Source of the DNA: Nitrosarchaeum sp.
Lineage (GTDB): Archaea > Thermoproteota > Nitrososphaeria > Nitrososphaerales > Nitrosopumilaceae
DNA length: 64,000 nt
Direction of reading: 5' to 3'
Assembly (NCBI RefSeq): GCF_035968265.1
Contig: NZ_JAVYIM010000002.1
Location: 1 to 64,000, forward strand
Shown here: piece by piece, positions 35,462 to 44,651 of the stretch
Position numbering within the stretch: position 1 is the first letter of the stretch
Layout of the letters: each line of letters starts with the position of its first letter
Translations under genes and position numbers: made by a program
The notes under the pieces: generated by a model
What the model saw: the letters and a program-made list of their open reading frames with translations, nothing else
Told to the model about the DNA's origin: nothing
The model's database searches: none

Positions 35462-36730
35462 CTATTTTGAAACTATACGAAATTCTGGTAATGGAACAAT
35501 AAACTTTCCTCCATTATTCAAAAAATCCTTTTCTCTATCTATAAATTCTTCTAGGAAATGCCACGGAAGAATAAAAAAATAATCTGGTTTCATTTCTCTA
35601 GCTTTTTCTTCAGAAATTATCTCAATATCAGTTCCGATCGTTTTTCTCCCCCATTTATCTGGATTTCTATCTGCAACAAAATTGAAATGTTTGTTGTTTA
35701 AACCATAAAATTGTAAAAGTGTGTTTCCTTTAGTAGATGCACCATATGCAATAATTTTCTTCCCTTCTGAAAGTTCTTTTTCTATAAATGAAACTGTTTT
35801 TTCCTTTAATTCTCTACATCTCTGATAAAATTTCTTGTATGGTTCTTCTGTATCTAGATTCATCTCTTTTTCTAACATTCTAATTTTTTCTATTCTCTTC
35901 AAAGAATCAGTGTCTATGGGATTATCTTTATGTTTTACAAATAGTCTTATGCTTCCTCCATTTACTTTGTTTAGAGAAGCATCAATTACTTTTAAATTAA
36001 ATTTTTCAAATAAATGCTCCAGGACCTGTAAATGATAGTATTCTAAATGCTCATGAACTATTGTATCGAACGTATTTTGGTTCATTATTAATGGTAAATA
36101 TGCAAATTCTAAAGCCCAAATTCCATCTTTATCTAATACTTTTGATATATCATGTACAAAGGAATTAGGATCTGGCAGATCATAAAACATAGCAATACTA
36201 GTAATTGATTTTACTTTTTTTTCACCAAATCTTTTGAAAAATGAATCATAATTGAAATAATCAGTAACTATCTCTGCTCCACTCTCTTTTGAAAACTGAT
36301 ACATATTTTCAGCTGGATCAAATCCAATTGCATGAACACCAATTCCCTGATAATTTTTTAATAATGTTCCGTCATTACATCCTATGTCTAAAACAATATC
36401 TCCTTTCTTGAGTGAAATCTTTGAAATAGATTGATTTACTATTTCTTTTAAATTTTCTGTCATTGTTTTGTTTATTCCAGATCGATAAAAATATCTCTTG
36501 TATAGATAATCTGATGGTATGGAATGTCTAAGCTGAACCAGACCGCAAGATTTTGAATCTTTAGTTTTATCACATCTTACCAATTCTAATGGAAATTTTT
36601 CTAAAAGCAAAGGCGGTTCATCATTTTTTGGTGTAAAAGTTGCGATAAATTGTTCATTCAAAGACATGACTGTTGTTAATTTGTCAGACCCGCAAATCCT
36701 ACATGTTCTGATCGGTTCTAAAATCATCAT
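35462..36730 (-). CDS. Nucleotide-sugar C-methyltransferase (TylC3/NovU type)
   Basis: This 422-residue protein has the three-part plan of sugar C-methyltransferases. An N-terminal zinc site begins CRICGSDKLTTVMSL (10-24), with further Cys in VRCDKTKDSKSCGL. A SAM domain has VLDIGCNDGTLLKNY and YDLPDPNSFVHDISKVL. The C-terminal domain has IIAYGASTKGNTLLQFYGL and FFILPWHFLEEFIDRE. Such enzymes methylate C3 or C5 of 4-keto nucleotide sugars to give branched sugars. It is a paralogue of the gene at 44652. It stands alone on this strand between convergent and divergent neighbours. Confidence 0.87.
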   Translation of the reverse strand: MMILEPIRTCRICGSDKLTTVMSLNEQFIATFTPKNDEPPLLLEKFPLELVRCDKTKDSKSCGLVQLRHSIPSDYLYKRYFYRSGINKTMTENLKEIVNQSISKISLKKGDIVLDIGCNDGTLLKNYQGIGVHAIGFDPAENMYQFSKESGAEIVTDYFNYDSFFKRFGEKKVKSITSIAMFYDLPDPNSFVHDISKVLDKDGIWALEFAYLPLIMNQNTFDTIVHEHLEYYHLQVLEHLFEKFNLKVIDASLNKVNGGSIRLFVKHKDNPIDTDSLKRIEKIRMLEKEMNLDTEEPYKKFYQRCRELKEKTVSFIEKELSEGKKIIAYGASTKGNTLLQFYGLNNKHFNFVADRNPDKWGRKTIGTDIEIISEEKAREMKPDYFFILPWHFLEEFIDREKDFLNNGGKFIVPLPEFRIVSK

Positions 36731-36842
36731 CTTTTCTTTTGTACGTTGTTTTGTGAATTTTATATACTAATGTATGGATCTAGATTGTCAATTTTAGAAG
36801 AAAATAAGAAATAATTATGTTGAAGCAGATCCGATGTTCTTT

Positions 36843-37814
36843 ATGCCGCGAGCATTAATCTTTGGAGTTACAGGCCAAGATGGTTCTTATTTAGCAAGTT
36901 TTCTGCTAAAAAAAAATTATACTGTTTTTGGTACCTCTAGAAAATTTCTTCCTAACAAGCTATTAGGCCTAAAAAGTATGGGCATTGAATCAAAAATACA
37001 TAAAATAAATGCTGACTTGACATGTTCTAATTCAATAAGAAAAGCCATTAGCGAATCCAATCCAGATGAAATTTATAATTTGGCAGGAGATTCATCTGTT
37101 GCAGATCCTTACAAAAATCCTGTACTTACGACAAAAGTTAACGCGTTGGGCGTTATTCAAATATTGGAGCAGATACGAAAAAATAATTTCAGCGCTAAGT
37201 TTTTTCAATCATCTTCAAGTGAAATGTATTACCCACAGAAAGAAAAAATAACTGAAAATACCATCTTTAACACCACCACTCCTTATGGTGTGTCCAAAAT
37301 ATTTGCCCATAATATGACTGTACAATATAGAAAAAATTTTGATATGTTTGCATGTTGTGGAATATTGTTTAATCATGAATCTCCATTACGCACTACTGAT
37401 TTTGTCACTCGTAAGATAACTAATTCATTTGCCAAAATAAAACTACAAAAAATAGAAAAATTTAGACTTGGAAATATTGATGCACGTAGAGATTGGGGAT
37501 TTGCCGGCGATTATGTAAAAGCAATGTGGCTTATGTTACAAAATAAGAAACCAGATGATTTTGTCATTGCTACTGGCGAATCGCATTCAATTAGGGAGCT
37601 ACTTGATATTGCATCAAGATCTTGTGGTCTAGATGATTGGGAGAAATATGTGGAAATTGATAATTCATTGAGGCGACAAAATGATTATCTAAATAAAATT
37701 GGTGATTCCAGTAAGGCTAAAAGACTTTTAAAATGGAAACCTGTCATGACTTTTCCAAAACTGATACAAATGATGATCAAACACGATATTGTACAACTTG
37801 ACAAAAATGCCTAA
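36843..37814 (+). CDS. GDP-mannose 4,6-dehydratase-like SDR (copy 1)
   Basis: This protein of about 323 residues has the GDP-mannose dehydratase start MPRALIFGVTGQDGSYLASFL. The ATG at 36843 fits this N-terminus better than the ATG three codons upstream (36834). NPDEIYNLAGDSSVADPYKNP, FFQSSSSEMYY, YGVSKIFAHNM and LRTTDFVTRKITNSFAKI with GNIDARRDWGFAGDYVKAMW are the family segments. The enzyme makes GDP-4-keto-6-deoxymannose from GDP-mannose if it has kept GMD specificity. Its convergent neighbour at 37870 is a paralogue. Confidence 0.83.
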   Translation: MPRALIFGVTGQDGSYLASFLLKKNYTVFGTSRKFLPNKLLGLKSMGIESKIHKINADLTCSNSIRKAISESNPDEIYNLAGDSSVADPYKNPVLTTKVNALGVIQILEQIRKNNFSAKFFQSSSSEMYYPQKEKITENTIFNTTTPYGVSKIFAHNMTVQYRKNFDMFACCGILFNHESPLRTTDFVTRKITNSFAKIKLQKIEKFRLGNIDARRDWGFAGDYVKAMWLMLQNKKPDDFVIATGESHSIRELLDIASRSCGLDDWEKYVEIDNSLRRQNDYLNKIGDSSKAKRLLKWKPVMTFPKLIQMMIKHDIVQLDKNA

Positions 37815-37869
37815 AAATATGAAAAATTTCTAAATCCGATGATGTTAAAACAATTATTTCAAATTATGT

Positions 37870-39000
37870 CTATTTCATGTTTCTTGTGATTATCTTTGAT
37901 TCACTTGGATACAGTGGTGCATCCCATGGAAATGATTTTCCATCTAAAAACATCTTCCATCTACGAATATCTTCATCTAACATTATCTTGACAAGCTTTT
38001 CAAATGTTACTTTGGGAGTCCAACCAAGTGCCTTCTTTGCTTTTTTATAATCTCCACACAAATAATCTACTTCAAGAGGTCTATAGAATCGTTTATCTGT
38101 CTTAACATATTTCTTCCAATTTAATCCTGCAATCTCAAATGTTAACTTGACAAATTCAAGAACACTGTGCGCTTCTCCTGTACTAATTACAAAATCATTT
38201 GGCTTATCTTGTCTAAGCATAAGATAAACTGCCTCCATATACTCTGGAGCATATCCCCAATCTCTTTTTGCATGCAAATTACCTAATACCAATTCTTTTT
38301 TTAGGCCCAAAGAAATTTCTGCAACTGCGTTGGTAATCTTTCTTGAAACAAATTCTAATCCACGTAATGGTGATTCATGATTAAATAAAATACCGGTTGC
38401 TGCAAAAATTCCATAGGCTTCTCGATAAATGTCTGTTATCCAATGTGCATACAGTTTTGATATTGCATAAGGACTTGCTGGCCTGAATGGGGTTTTTTCA
38501 TTTTGTATTCGTACCTTGCTATTTCCAAACATTTCACTGCTTGATGCTTGATAGAATTTCAAATTTGGATTTAAATGTCGTATTGATTCTAAAAATTTAG
38601 TTACTGCCAAACCCGTAATCTCGGCATTGCCAACAGGTTGTTCAAATGCACTACTTACAAAACTAGCTGCAGCTAGATTATACACTTCATCAGGATCAGA
38701 TACTGTTAGGGCTTCCAACAGCGAACCCATGTCTAAAAGATCTGCGGGAATAAGATTGATCTTATCATATACCCCCAGAGTCTGTAATCTCCAAAAATTT
38801 GGTGTTGATACTCTTCTAAAAGTTCCATATACCTTGTAACCCTTGCTTAGGAGAAGTCTAGAAAGATAAGCCCCATCTTGACCAGTCACTCCAGTTATGA
38901 GAGCTTTTTTTATTTTCTTCTCACCGTTTCTTAGAGTTTTATGGGTATTATTATGGTTTAAGAATCTAATTTTGTTTTCAGATTTTGTTAAATCTATCAA
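37870..39000 (-). CDS. gmd: GDP-mannose 4,6-dehydratase (copy 2)
   Basis: This 376-residue enzyme has the GMD start KKALITGVTGQDGAYLSRLLL after a 30-residue extension with no domain features. It then has DPDEVYNLAAASFVSSAFEQP, FYQASSSEMFGNSKV, YAISKLYAHWI and GLEFVSRKITNAVAEISLG, then GNLHAKRDWGYAPEYMEAVYL. It is nearer canonical GMD than its neighbour at 36843. The N-terminal extension overlaps the flippase gene by 23 bases, so a later non-ATG start is possible. The product would be GDP-4-keto-6-deoxymannose, used for rhamnose, fucose or amino sugars. Confidence 0.88.
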   Translation of the reverse strand: MIDLTKSENKIRFLNHNNTHKTLRNGEKKIKKALITGVTGQDGAYLSRLLLSKGYKVYGTFRRVSTPNFWRLQTLGVYDKINLIPADLLDMGSLLEALTVSDPDEVYNLAAASFVSSAFEQPVGNAEITGLAVTKFLESIRHLNPNLKFYQASSSEMFGNSKVRIQNEKTPFRPASPYAISKLYAHWITDIYREAYGIFAATGILFNHESPLRGLEFVSRKITNAVAEISLGLKKELVLGNLHAKRDWGYAPEYMEAVYLMLRQDKPNDFVISTGEAHSVLEFVKLTFEIAGLNWKKYVKTDKRFYRPLEVDYLCGDYKKAKKALGWTPKVTFEKLVKIMLDEDIRRWKMFLDGKSFPWDAPLYPSESKIITRNMK

Positions 39001-40135
39001 CTAACACAAAATAAATTGCATGTATTGTAGTTGCAATTACTACTGATACTGCAGCTCCATTTACTCCCCAAATTGTCCCTAGTATGAGAATTGCAGGAAT
39101 TTGAACCCCAAGATACAAGCCTGATCCAATAATTACAATTTTACTTTTAGCCATTCCAAGGAATTTTGAAATATAATTAGTGACAACTGTGGCTGGAATA
39201 ACTGCTATGCTCATAATTTGAATAACCTCTATGGCCTCAATAAATTTAGGAAATAAAACAGGCAGTACAATAGGAGCTAAAATTATACTAAGAAATGCAA
39301 GCAAAACTGAAAATAAAATTACAATTTTTTTAAGTGATCTATTTTGATTTCCTGTAGCATCATGAGCTAACGTGTAATGAAAAATAATTCCAGGTACTAA
39401 ATGCAACATTGCCATGAATTGTATTCCTAGTTGATAATTTCCAAGTAATGCAAAACCTAACAGCGGTGCAATAATTAATTTATCAAGCGATCCATTAAAT
39501 GCCTTTGTTAGATCTAACAAGTAATTATTAAAAATAAAGCCAACACGTGAGCTTACCAATGAAAAATCCAATTTTGTATTCTTAAATTCCTTGTATATCA
39601 AAAATCCAAAAGGAAAAAATGAGATTGCAATCCCTAAAATTATTCCTTGAATATCTAGTATATAGAAAAATCCTATGGCTAATGTTACCATTAAGATTTT
39701 TTGTATGATAATAATTTTCGAATAATTTCTGTAAAACTTCTTTCCTAAAAGATCCGATGTAATTAGCATAAAAACTGCATAGCCAATAACATACAGACTA
39801 ACACTGAAATCATTTACAAAAATAAAAAATAACACTGTAGAAGTAATTAGAGAAGATAAGATTACTATTAAAAATATTGGAGGTTGTATCTTTACTCCTT
39901 TAGCGGCATAAACTATGATTGTATTTCCTGACCCAATAAGAGAAATCATGGAAGCAATAATTCCAATTGAAATTAAATAACTGACTTCACCGTATTTCTC
40001 CGTACCTAATAATGAAGCCATGTAAAACCAAAATATGCCTCCTATTGCATTAGCAATTCCAACTCCTAATCCTAGTGAACTTAGACCCTTGAATTTTGCA
40101 GAAAACTCTTTGAATTTATTCCATCTGTCTATCAT
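38978..40135 (-). CDS. Oligosaccharide flippase family protein (Wzx-like)
   Basis: This 385-residue membrane protein has ten or more hydrophobic helices and the polysaccharide-transport start SLGLGVGIANAIGGIFWFYM. It then has LGTEKYGEVSYLISIGI, a family signature near residue 45, and DLTKAFNGSLDKLIIAPLLG in the middle. It is somewhat shorter than typical Wzx (420-480), as if one or two helices are missing. It would flip lipid-linked glycan across the membrane. The 174-base gap upstream (40136-40309) is AT-rich with no feature I can name. Confidence 0.82.
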   Translation of the reverse strand: MIDRWNKFKEFSAKFKGLSSLGLGVGIANAIGGIFWFYMASLLGTEKYGEVSYLISIGIIASMISLIGSGNTIIVYAAKGVKIQPPIFLIVILSSLITSTVLFFIFVNDFSVSLYVIGYAVFMLITSDLLGKKFYRNYSKIIIIQKILMVTLAIGFFYILDIQGIILGIAISFFPFGFLIYKEFKNTKLDFSLVSSRVGFIFNNYLLDLTKAFNGSLDKLIIAPLLGFALLGNYQLGIQFMAMLHLVPGIIFHYTLAHDATGNQNRSLKKIVILFSVLLAFLSIILAPIVLPVLFPKFIEAIEVIQIMSIAVIPATVVTNYISKFLGMAKSKIVIIGSGLYLGVQIPAILILGTIWGVNGAAVSVVIATTIHAIYFVLVDRFNKI

Positions 40136-40309
40136 TTTGAACTCAAATTTTTGATTTTTTGTATTAAATTATATGCAATAATTATTTGATATATCATTCT
40201 AAATACACTTTCATACAATCCTCTTATAATATACAGATAAGTTTTGTTAGTCAAATAGTTCTAGAAAATATAGTTAATTGTTCTGGAATAAAATATTCAA
40301 TATGTGTAA

Positions 40310-41212
40310 TTATTTAATTTTACGTATAAGTGTGCGTACTACATCAACCCCAAGATAAAATACACTATCCCAACCTATCTTTATGAAACAATCCAAATTT
40401 CTTAAGAAAAGTTTAGCACCTAGATTTTTTGCACACCATATGGTAAAAGATCCATATGGAAAAATGGTTGCAAGTAAACTAAGATTAAAGGATCGAGCAT
40501 AACTAAATAAACCACTACTAGAATCACCCCCGTCATATCTTAGCATTAAAATTTCTTCAATAACATGAAAATCTCCATATTTCACAGCATTCAAAATTGT
40601 AAGCCAATCAAAACCCGTAATATGATCGCTTATCATACTCTTGCGTAATACATCTGTTCTATAGACTCCATAAAACATTTGAAAGCCTTCTCGTCTTTTT
40701 AGATAATATCTAAATTTTTTTTCATAAGAACCAGATGCAGGATATACTGCAATGTAATTATAATGTCGCTTTATTTTTTTCACAAATCTAGTTAGTAGAG
40801 AATCATCCAATCTAGGCTTTAATGACTCTGTTCTTTCTCCATAGTGGTCTACTTGGCTTATGCTACAAACTATATTCTTTCTTGAATCTAGAATTTTAAT
40901 ATTTTTTTCCAAAAATTCTGGCAAAATTATATCGTCAGCTGCAGTCCATGCAAAATAATCCGCTTTAGCTTTTTCAAGAACAAATCTAAAATTTTGTATT
41001 GCTCCAATATTTTTTCCTTGTCTGAAATAACAAATTCTTTTATCTTTTAATACATATTCCTGACAAATTGTTGGTGTAGAATCTGTAGAAGCATTATCTG
41101 ATATTATTAATTCAAAGTCTTTATTGGTCTGTTTTAACAACGACTCTATTTTTTTTTGCAAAAACTTTTCTCCATTATAGACTGGTAGCCCTATGCTAAT
41201 TTTTGGGATCAA
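40310..41212 (-). CDS. Glycosyltransferase family 2
   Basis: This 300-residue GT-A enzyme has ISIGLPVYNGEKFLQKKIES, then IISDNASTDSTPTICQ and FAWTAADDIILPEF, with ADD as the DxD-equivalent metal site. TGFDWLTILNAVKYGDFHVIEEILM is the acceptor-side segment. The C-terminal 60 residues are hydrophobic and basic and may touch the membrane. It lies between the flippase and an RmlD-like gene on the same strand. Donor sugar unknown. Confidence 0.87.
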   Translation of the reverse strand: MIPKISIGLPVYNGEKFLQKKIESLLKQTNKDFELIISDNASTDSTPTICQEYVLKDKRICYFRQGKNIGAIQNFRFVLEKAKADYFAWTAADDIILPEFLEKNIKILDSRKNIVCSISQVDHYGERTESLKPRLDDSLLTRFVKKIKRHYNYIAVYPASGSYEKKFRYYLKRREGFQMFYGVYRTDVLRKSMISDHITGFDWLTILNAVKYGDFHVIEEILMLRYDGGDSSSGLFSYARSFNLSLLATIFPYGSFTIWCAKNLGAKLFLRNLDCFIKIGWDSVFYLGVDVVRTLIRKIK

Positions 41213-41294
41213 TGTTTGTTTTCTCCCATCATGATGAATTCATGACATTATTCTGAAAATGACATTATATGTATTTAGAATATATGTCTCAGAA

Positions 41295-42170
41295 TCACTT
41301 ATCTCTGCTTTTGTACATTTCTAGAAGGCCATTTTTGATATTTCTTATTTGTATCCCTGTTCTCTTAATTATTTTATTATTATTCAAATTGACGTTGACC
41401 CTTTTAGCAGGTAAGTCTAATCTATCTGAAGTTATTGGTTTTATCAAATCTTTATTCAATCCAAAAACATCTGCAATGCTTAATGACCAATCATATCTAT
41501 TAATGAATTCGGGACCTGTCAGATGATAAATCCCTACTTCATCATCTTGAAGTAATTTCCAAGCGGCTTGAACAAAATCAGGTACATAAGTAGGCGTATT
41601 GTACCAATCTATTACTTCATTATGTGTTCTACCAGATCGTAAGTTGTCAAGAACTCGTATTACTGAATTCGTATGTTGCCATTTTTCTATCCAGCAATAA
41701 GGTTGATCCGTACGTAAAATGATATATGATAAACCCGATTGTTTGACTAATTCTTCCCCTTGAAATTTAGTAAAACCATAATACGTGGATGGGTGCGGTG
41801 TAGCATCTTCATGATATTGTGATTTTTTTCCATCAAATACAAAAGATGTTGATACGTATACTATCTTACTGTTAATTTTTTTACATCCTTCTATAATATT
41901 TGAAGTACCTTGAACATTTATTGAATTTGCTAAATTATTGTTAGTTTCACATAGATCTATGTTGGTTATTGCTGCAGTGTGAACAACAATGTCTGGATTT
42001 ATCTGAGTGATCAATTCTATAGTGTGATCTTTTTGTGTAATATCAAGACAAATTCCTTTATCGTCTATAGCGTTCTTGAGATAAGTAAATTCTATATTTG
42101 CTTTGTCTTTCAAATATTGGATAAGATTCCAACCTATTACCCCACTACCTCCAATTACTAGAATTTTCAT
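41295..42170 (-). CDS. dTDP-4-dehydrorhamnose reductase-like SDR (RmlD family)
   Basis: This 291-residue protein has the RmlD plan. KILVIGGSGVIGWNLIQYL is the cofactor site. VHTAAITNIDLCETNNNLANSINV, then FVFDGKKSQYHEDATPHPS and YYGFTKFQGEELV follow with the YxxxK pair, and LRTDQPYCWIEK is in the substrate half. Its length fits RmlD. It may finish a 6-deoxy sugar from the keto product of GMD or a similar dehydratase. Five genes on the same strand lie upstream with short gaps. Confidence 0.84.
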   Translation of the reverse strand: MKILVIGGSGVIGWNLIQYLKDKANIEFTYLKNAIDDKGICLDITQKDHTIELITQINPDIVVHTAAITNIDLCETNNNLANSINVQGTSNIIEGCKKINSKIVYVSTSFVFDGKKSQYHEDATPHPSTYYGFTKFQGEELVKQSGLSYIILRTDQPYCWIEKWQHTNSVIRVLDNLRSGRTHNEVIDWYNTPTYVPDFVQAAWKLLQDDEVGIYHLTGPEFINRYDWSLSIADVFGLNKDLIKPITSDRLDLPAKRVNVNLNNNKIIKRTGIQIRNIKNGLLEMYKSRDK

Positions 42171-42227
42171 GATTGTCTTTTTTTATTTGCCATGATAAAT
42201 AATATCAAGTATCTTATTACTAGTGAA

Positions 42228-43577
42228 TCATTCAGCATATCCAATTTTATAATATGTTTTCTTTTGGAATTGGTTTCTATCGAGATATCCCCTTCCATCG
42301 ATGATTATAGGATTGATCATGTGTTTAGATAAGAATTCTCCATTTATGGTTCTGAATTCCGGCCATTTGGTAAATAAAATAGCAAGTACTGAATTCTTAA
42401 GACATTCTTCAAGATTTTCATGAAATACCACATCATTAATGCCTATTTGGATAATAGATTCTGGATTCACTTTGGGGTCGTATGCTGATATGTTGGCTCC
42501 TTTCTCCTGCAGTAATCGTATTCCTTCTATTGCTGGAGATGATCTAATGTCATCTGTATCAGGCTTAAACGCTAATCCTAAAATGGAAATTTGGTTTCCT
42601 TTTAAATTTCCTAATAAAAATTCGGCTAATGATATAATTTTCATTACTCGTTCTTCGTTTATTTCTAAAACTGCATTTAAGAGAGGTGTTTTTGTACCTA
42701 ATGAAATTGCATGCTGTGTGAGTGCCTTAACATCTTTAGGAAAACAACTACCACCAAATCCACAGCCCGGTAGTAAATAGGTACTAAGATAAGGTACAAT
42801 TTTTTGATTATCTGTTTTGATTGTTATACGTTTATCTGAAATTAATGCATCCATGACTTGAAAGGCATCAACACCATGTATTCTCTCAGATATGTTTGCA
42901 ATTTCATTTGAAAAAGATATGAGCGTAGAAAAGAAAGCATTATTTGTATATTTGATCATTTCTGCCGTTTCTGGATTTGTAATAATGAAATTTACGTTAT
43001 CCTTAAAATGATCAAATATTTTTTTTACAAATATTTCTCCACTTTTATCCGTACTACCTATTACAATTTTATCTGGATTCATAAAATCATCTAGTGCTTG
43101 TCCCTCTCTTAGAAATTCAGGAACAATACATAATGTAATTTGGATTCCATTTAGATTCTTAAGTAGCGGTAATAACTTATTTCTTGTTGTAAGTGGAACT
43201 ACTGTACTTCTAATTATTATTGTATAATTATTTTTCTTAACATTCTTTATTGCCTCAACTAGCGAATTCATAGATCCAATTACTTGAGATAAATCAATTG
43301 ATTCATTATCACCTGTTGGTGTTCCAACACAAATAAAACAACCTTCTGTGTTTCTAACCATGTAATCTAGAGATTCACTTATTTCTAAATTTCCTATGGA
43401 GGTAACTTTTTCAAATAACTCTTTAATACCTTCTTCATAAAATGGAATATTTTTATTTTCTAATTGTTTTGCTTTTAATCTATTTATTTCAAAGATTGAT
43501 ATTTTGTGACCTATTGATGCTAGACACACAGCAGTAGTAAGTCCTACATATCCAGCTCCAATAACCCCTAAATTCAT
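42228..43577 (-). CDS. ugd: UDP-glucose 6-dehydrogenase
   Basis: This 449-residue dehydrogenase is a typical Ugd. LGVIGAGYVGLTTAVCLASIGH is the NAD site, FICVGTPTGDN the strand-4 motif, and VPEFLREGQALDDFMNPDKIVIG the substrate segment. The catalytic loop is GCGFGGSCFPKDVKAL with the nucleophilic Cys, followed by ILGLAFKPDTDDIRSSP. It makes UDP-glucuronate from UDP-glucose. Its start overlaps the stop of the UXS-like gene (ATGA), and the two should be cotranscribed, giving UDP-GlcA then UDP-xylose. Confidence 0.93.
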   Translation of the reverse strand: MNLGVIGAGYVGLTTAVCLASIGHKISIFEINRLKAKQLENKNIPFYEEGIKELFEKVTSIGNLEISESLDYMVRNTEGCFICVGTPTGDNESIDLSQVIGSMNSLVEAIKNVKKNNYTIIIRSTVVPLTTRNKLLPLLKNLNGIQITLCIVPEFLREGQALDDFMNPDKIVIGSTDKSGEIFVKKIFDHFKDNVNFIITNPETAEMIKYTNNAFFSTLISFSNEIANISERIHGVDAFQVMDALISDKRITIKTDNQKIVPYLSTYLLPGCGFGGSCFPKDVKALTQHAISLGTKTPLLNAVLEINEERVMKIISLAEFLLGNLKGNQISILGLAFKPDTDDIRSSPAIEGIRLLQEKGANISAYDPKVNPESIIQIGINDVVFHENLEECLKNSVLAILFTKWPEFRTINGEFLSKHMINPIIIDGRGYLDRNQFQKKTYYKIGYAE

Positions 43578-44620
43578 TTTTCAGTCTCCGTATACCAACT
43601 GTATAATCTCTTTAATCCCTCTTCTAGAGATATTTTAGGCATATATCCTATCAATTCCTTTGCTTTTGTGAGATCGGGACATCTACGTTGGGGATTATCT
43701 TTTGTATAATTAGGATCATCACTTTCTTCAAATCTTAGAGATGTTTTTTTATTCATTGATTTCATAACGCTCTCTGCAAGAGTTTTCATTGATACTTCTT
43801 GGTCATTTCCAACATTAAAAATACTGCCAGGTTGTCCGATCAAAAGAATCCTGAAAAATGCTCGCATTGCATCAGTAACATAACAAAAACTTCTAGTTGG
43901 TGTACCATCACTATGAATAACTATGTGTGATTTTTCCATTGCGTTTCTCATAAAATCTGGAATAACACGTCCATCGTTCAAATTCAAATATGGCCCATAG
44001 ACATTAAACGGTCGAGCTATTTTGACTGGTACTCCAAATTGTTGATAATATAATATGGATACTGTCTCTGCTAATCTTTTTGATTCATCATAACATGCTC
44101 TTGGTCCTACACTGGAAACATATCCCCAATATGATTCGGGTGTTGGAATTATGGTAGGATCTCCATAGATTTCACTACTGCTCAAATATAGCATACTCTG
44201 AATTTTCTTTTCTTTGGCAAGTTCGAGAAGATTTCGTGTACCCAAGTAATTCACATCAACAGTTTTCAAAGGATACTTTCTGTACATGGGAGGCGATGCA
44301 ATACTGGCAGAATGTATAATGAAATCTATCTGTCCATCAATTTCGGGTTTTTCTGATATATCAGCTTGAATAAACTCTACGTTAGAATCTTCGATTTTGA
44401 TGTTATCTTTTGCCGTAATCAGATTATCTATTACAATAATTTTTGTTGGTTGTTTTAATAATTTATTTATCTCAAGCACTGACTTTAGAAAATAATTCCC
44501 TAGAAATCCCTTTCCACCTACAATCAACACGCGTTTATTTTCTAATGAATCTGTGAATATTTTGATATCATCAATGATTATTTTTATATCTTCACTAACA
44601 ATTTTGGAATTATCTCTCAA
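43574..44620 (-). CDS. UDP-glucuronate decarboxylase-like SDR (UXS type)
   Basis: This 348-residue protein has VLIVGGKGFLGNYFLKSVL, then IHSASIASPPMYRKYPLKT and LYLSSSEIYGDP. SVGPRACYDESKRLAET is the UXS catalytic segment with YxxxK. RPFNVYGPYLNLNDGRVIPDF and GTPTRSFCYVTDAMRAFF complete it. UXS decarboxylates UDP-glucuronate to UDP-xylose. Its start-stop overlap with ugd supports that. It could instead be another dehydratase acting on the CDP-sugar branch, since a CDP-glucose synthase lies nearby. Confidence 0.83.
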   Translation of the reverse strand: MRDNSKIVSEDIKIIIDDIKIFTDSLENKRVLIVGGKGFLGNYFLKSVLEINKLLKQPTKIIVIDNLITAKDNIKIEDSNVEFIQADISEKPEIDGQIDFIIHSASIASPPMYRKYPLKTVDVNYLGTRNLLELAKEKKIQSMLYLSSSEIYGDPTIIPTPESYWGYVSSVGPRACYDESKRLAETVSILYYQQFGVPVKIARPFNVYGPYLNLNDGRVIPDFMRNAMEKSHIVIHSDGTPTRSFCYVTDAMRAFFRILLIGQPGSIFNVGNDQEVSMKTLAESVMKSMNKKTSLRFEESDDPNYTKDNPQRRCPDLTKAKELIGYMPKISLEEGLKRLYSWYTETEK

Positions 44621-44651
44621 TTATTTCACCGATCCAATTAAAGAATATAAT

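Noticed and set aside
40136-40309. Hidden gene or RNA in the 174-base gap
   Set aside because: The stretch is AT-rich with no ORF, stem or box elements I can support.
42439-42780. 113-codon plus-strand open frame inside ugd
   Set aside because: Antisense shadow of a well conserved enzyme.
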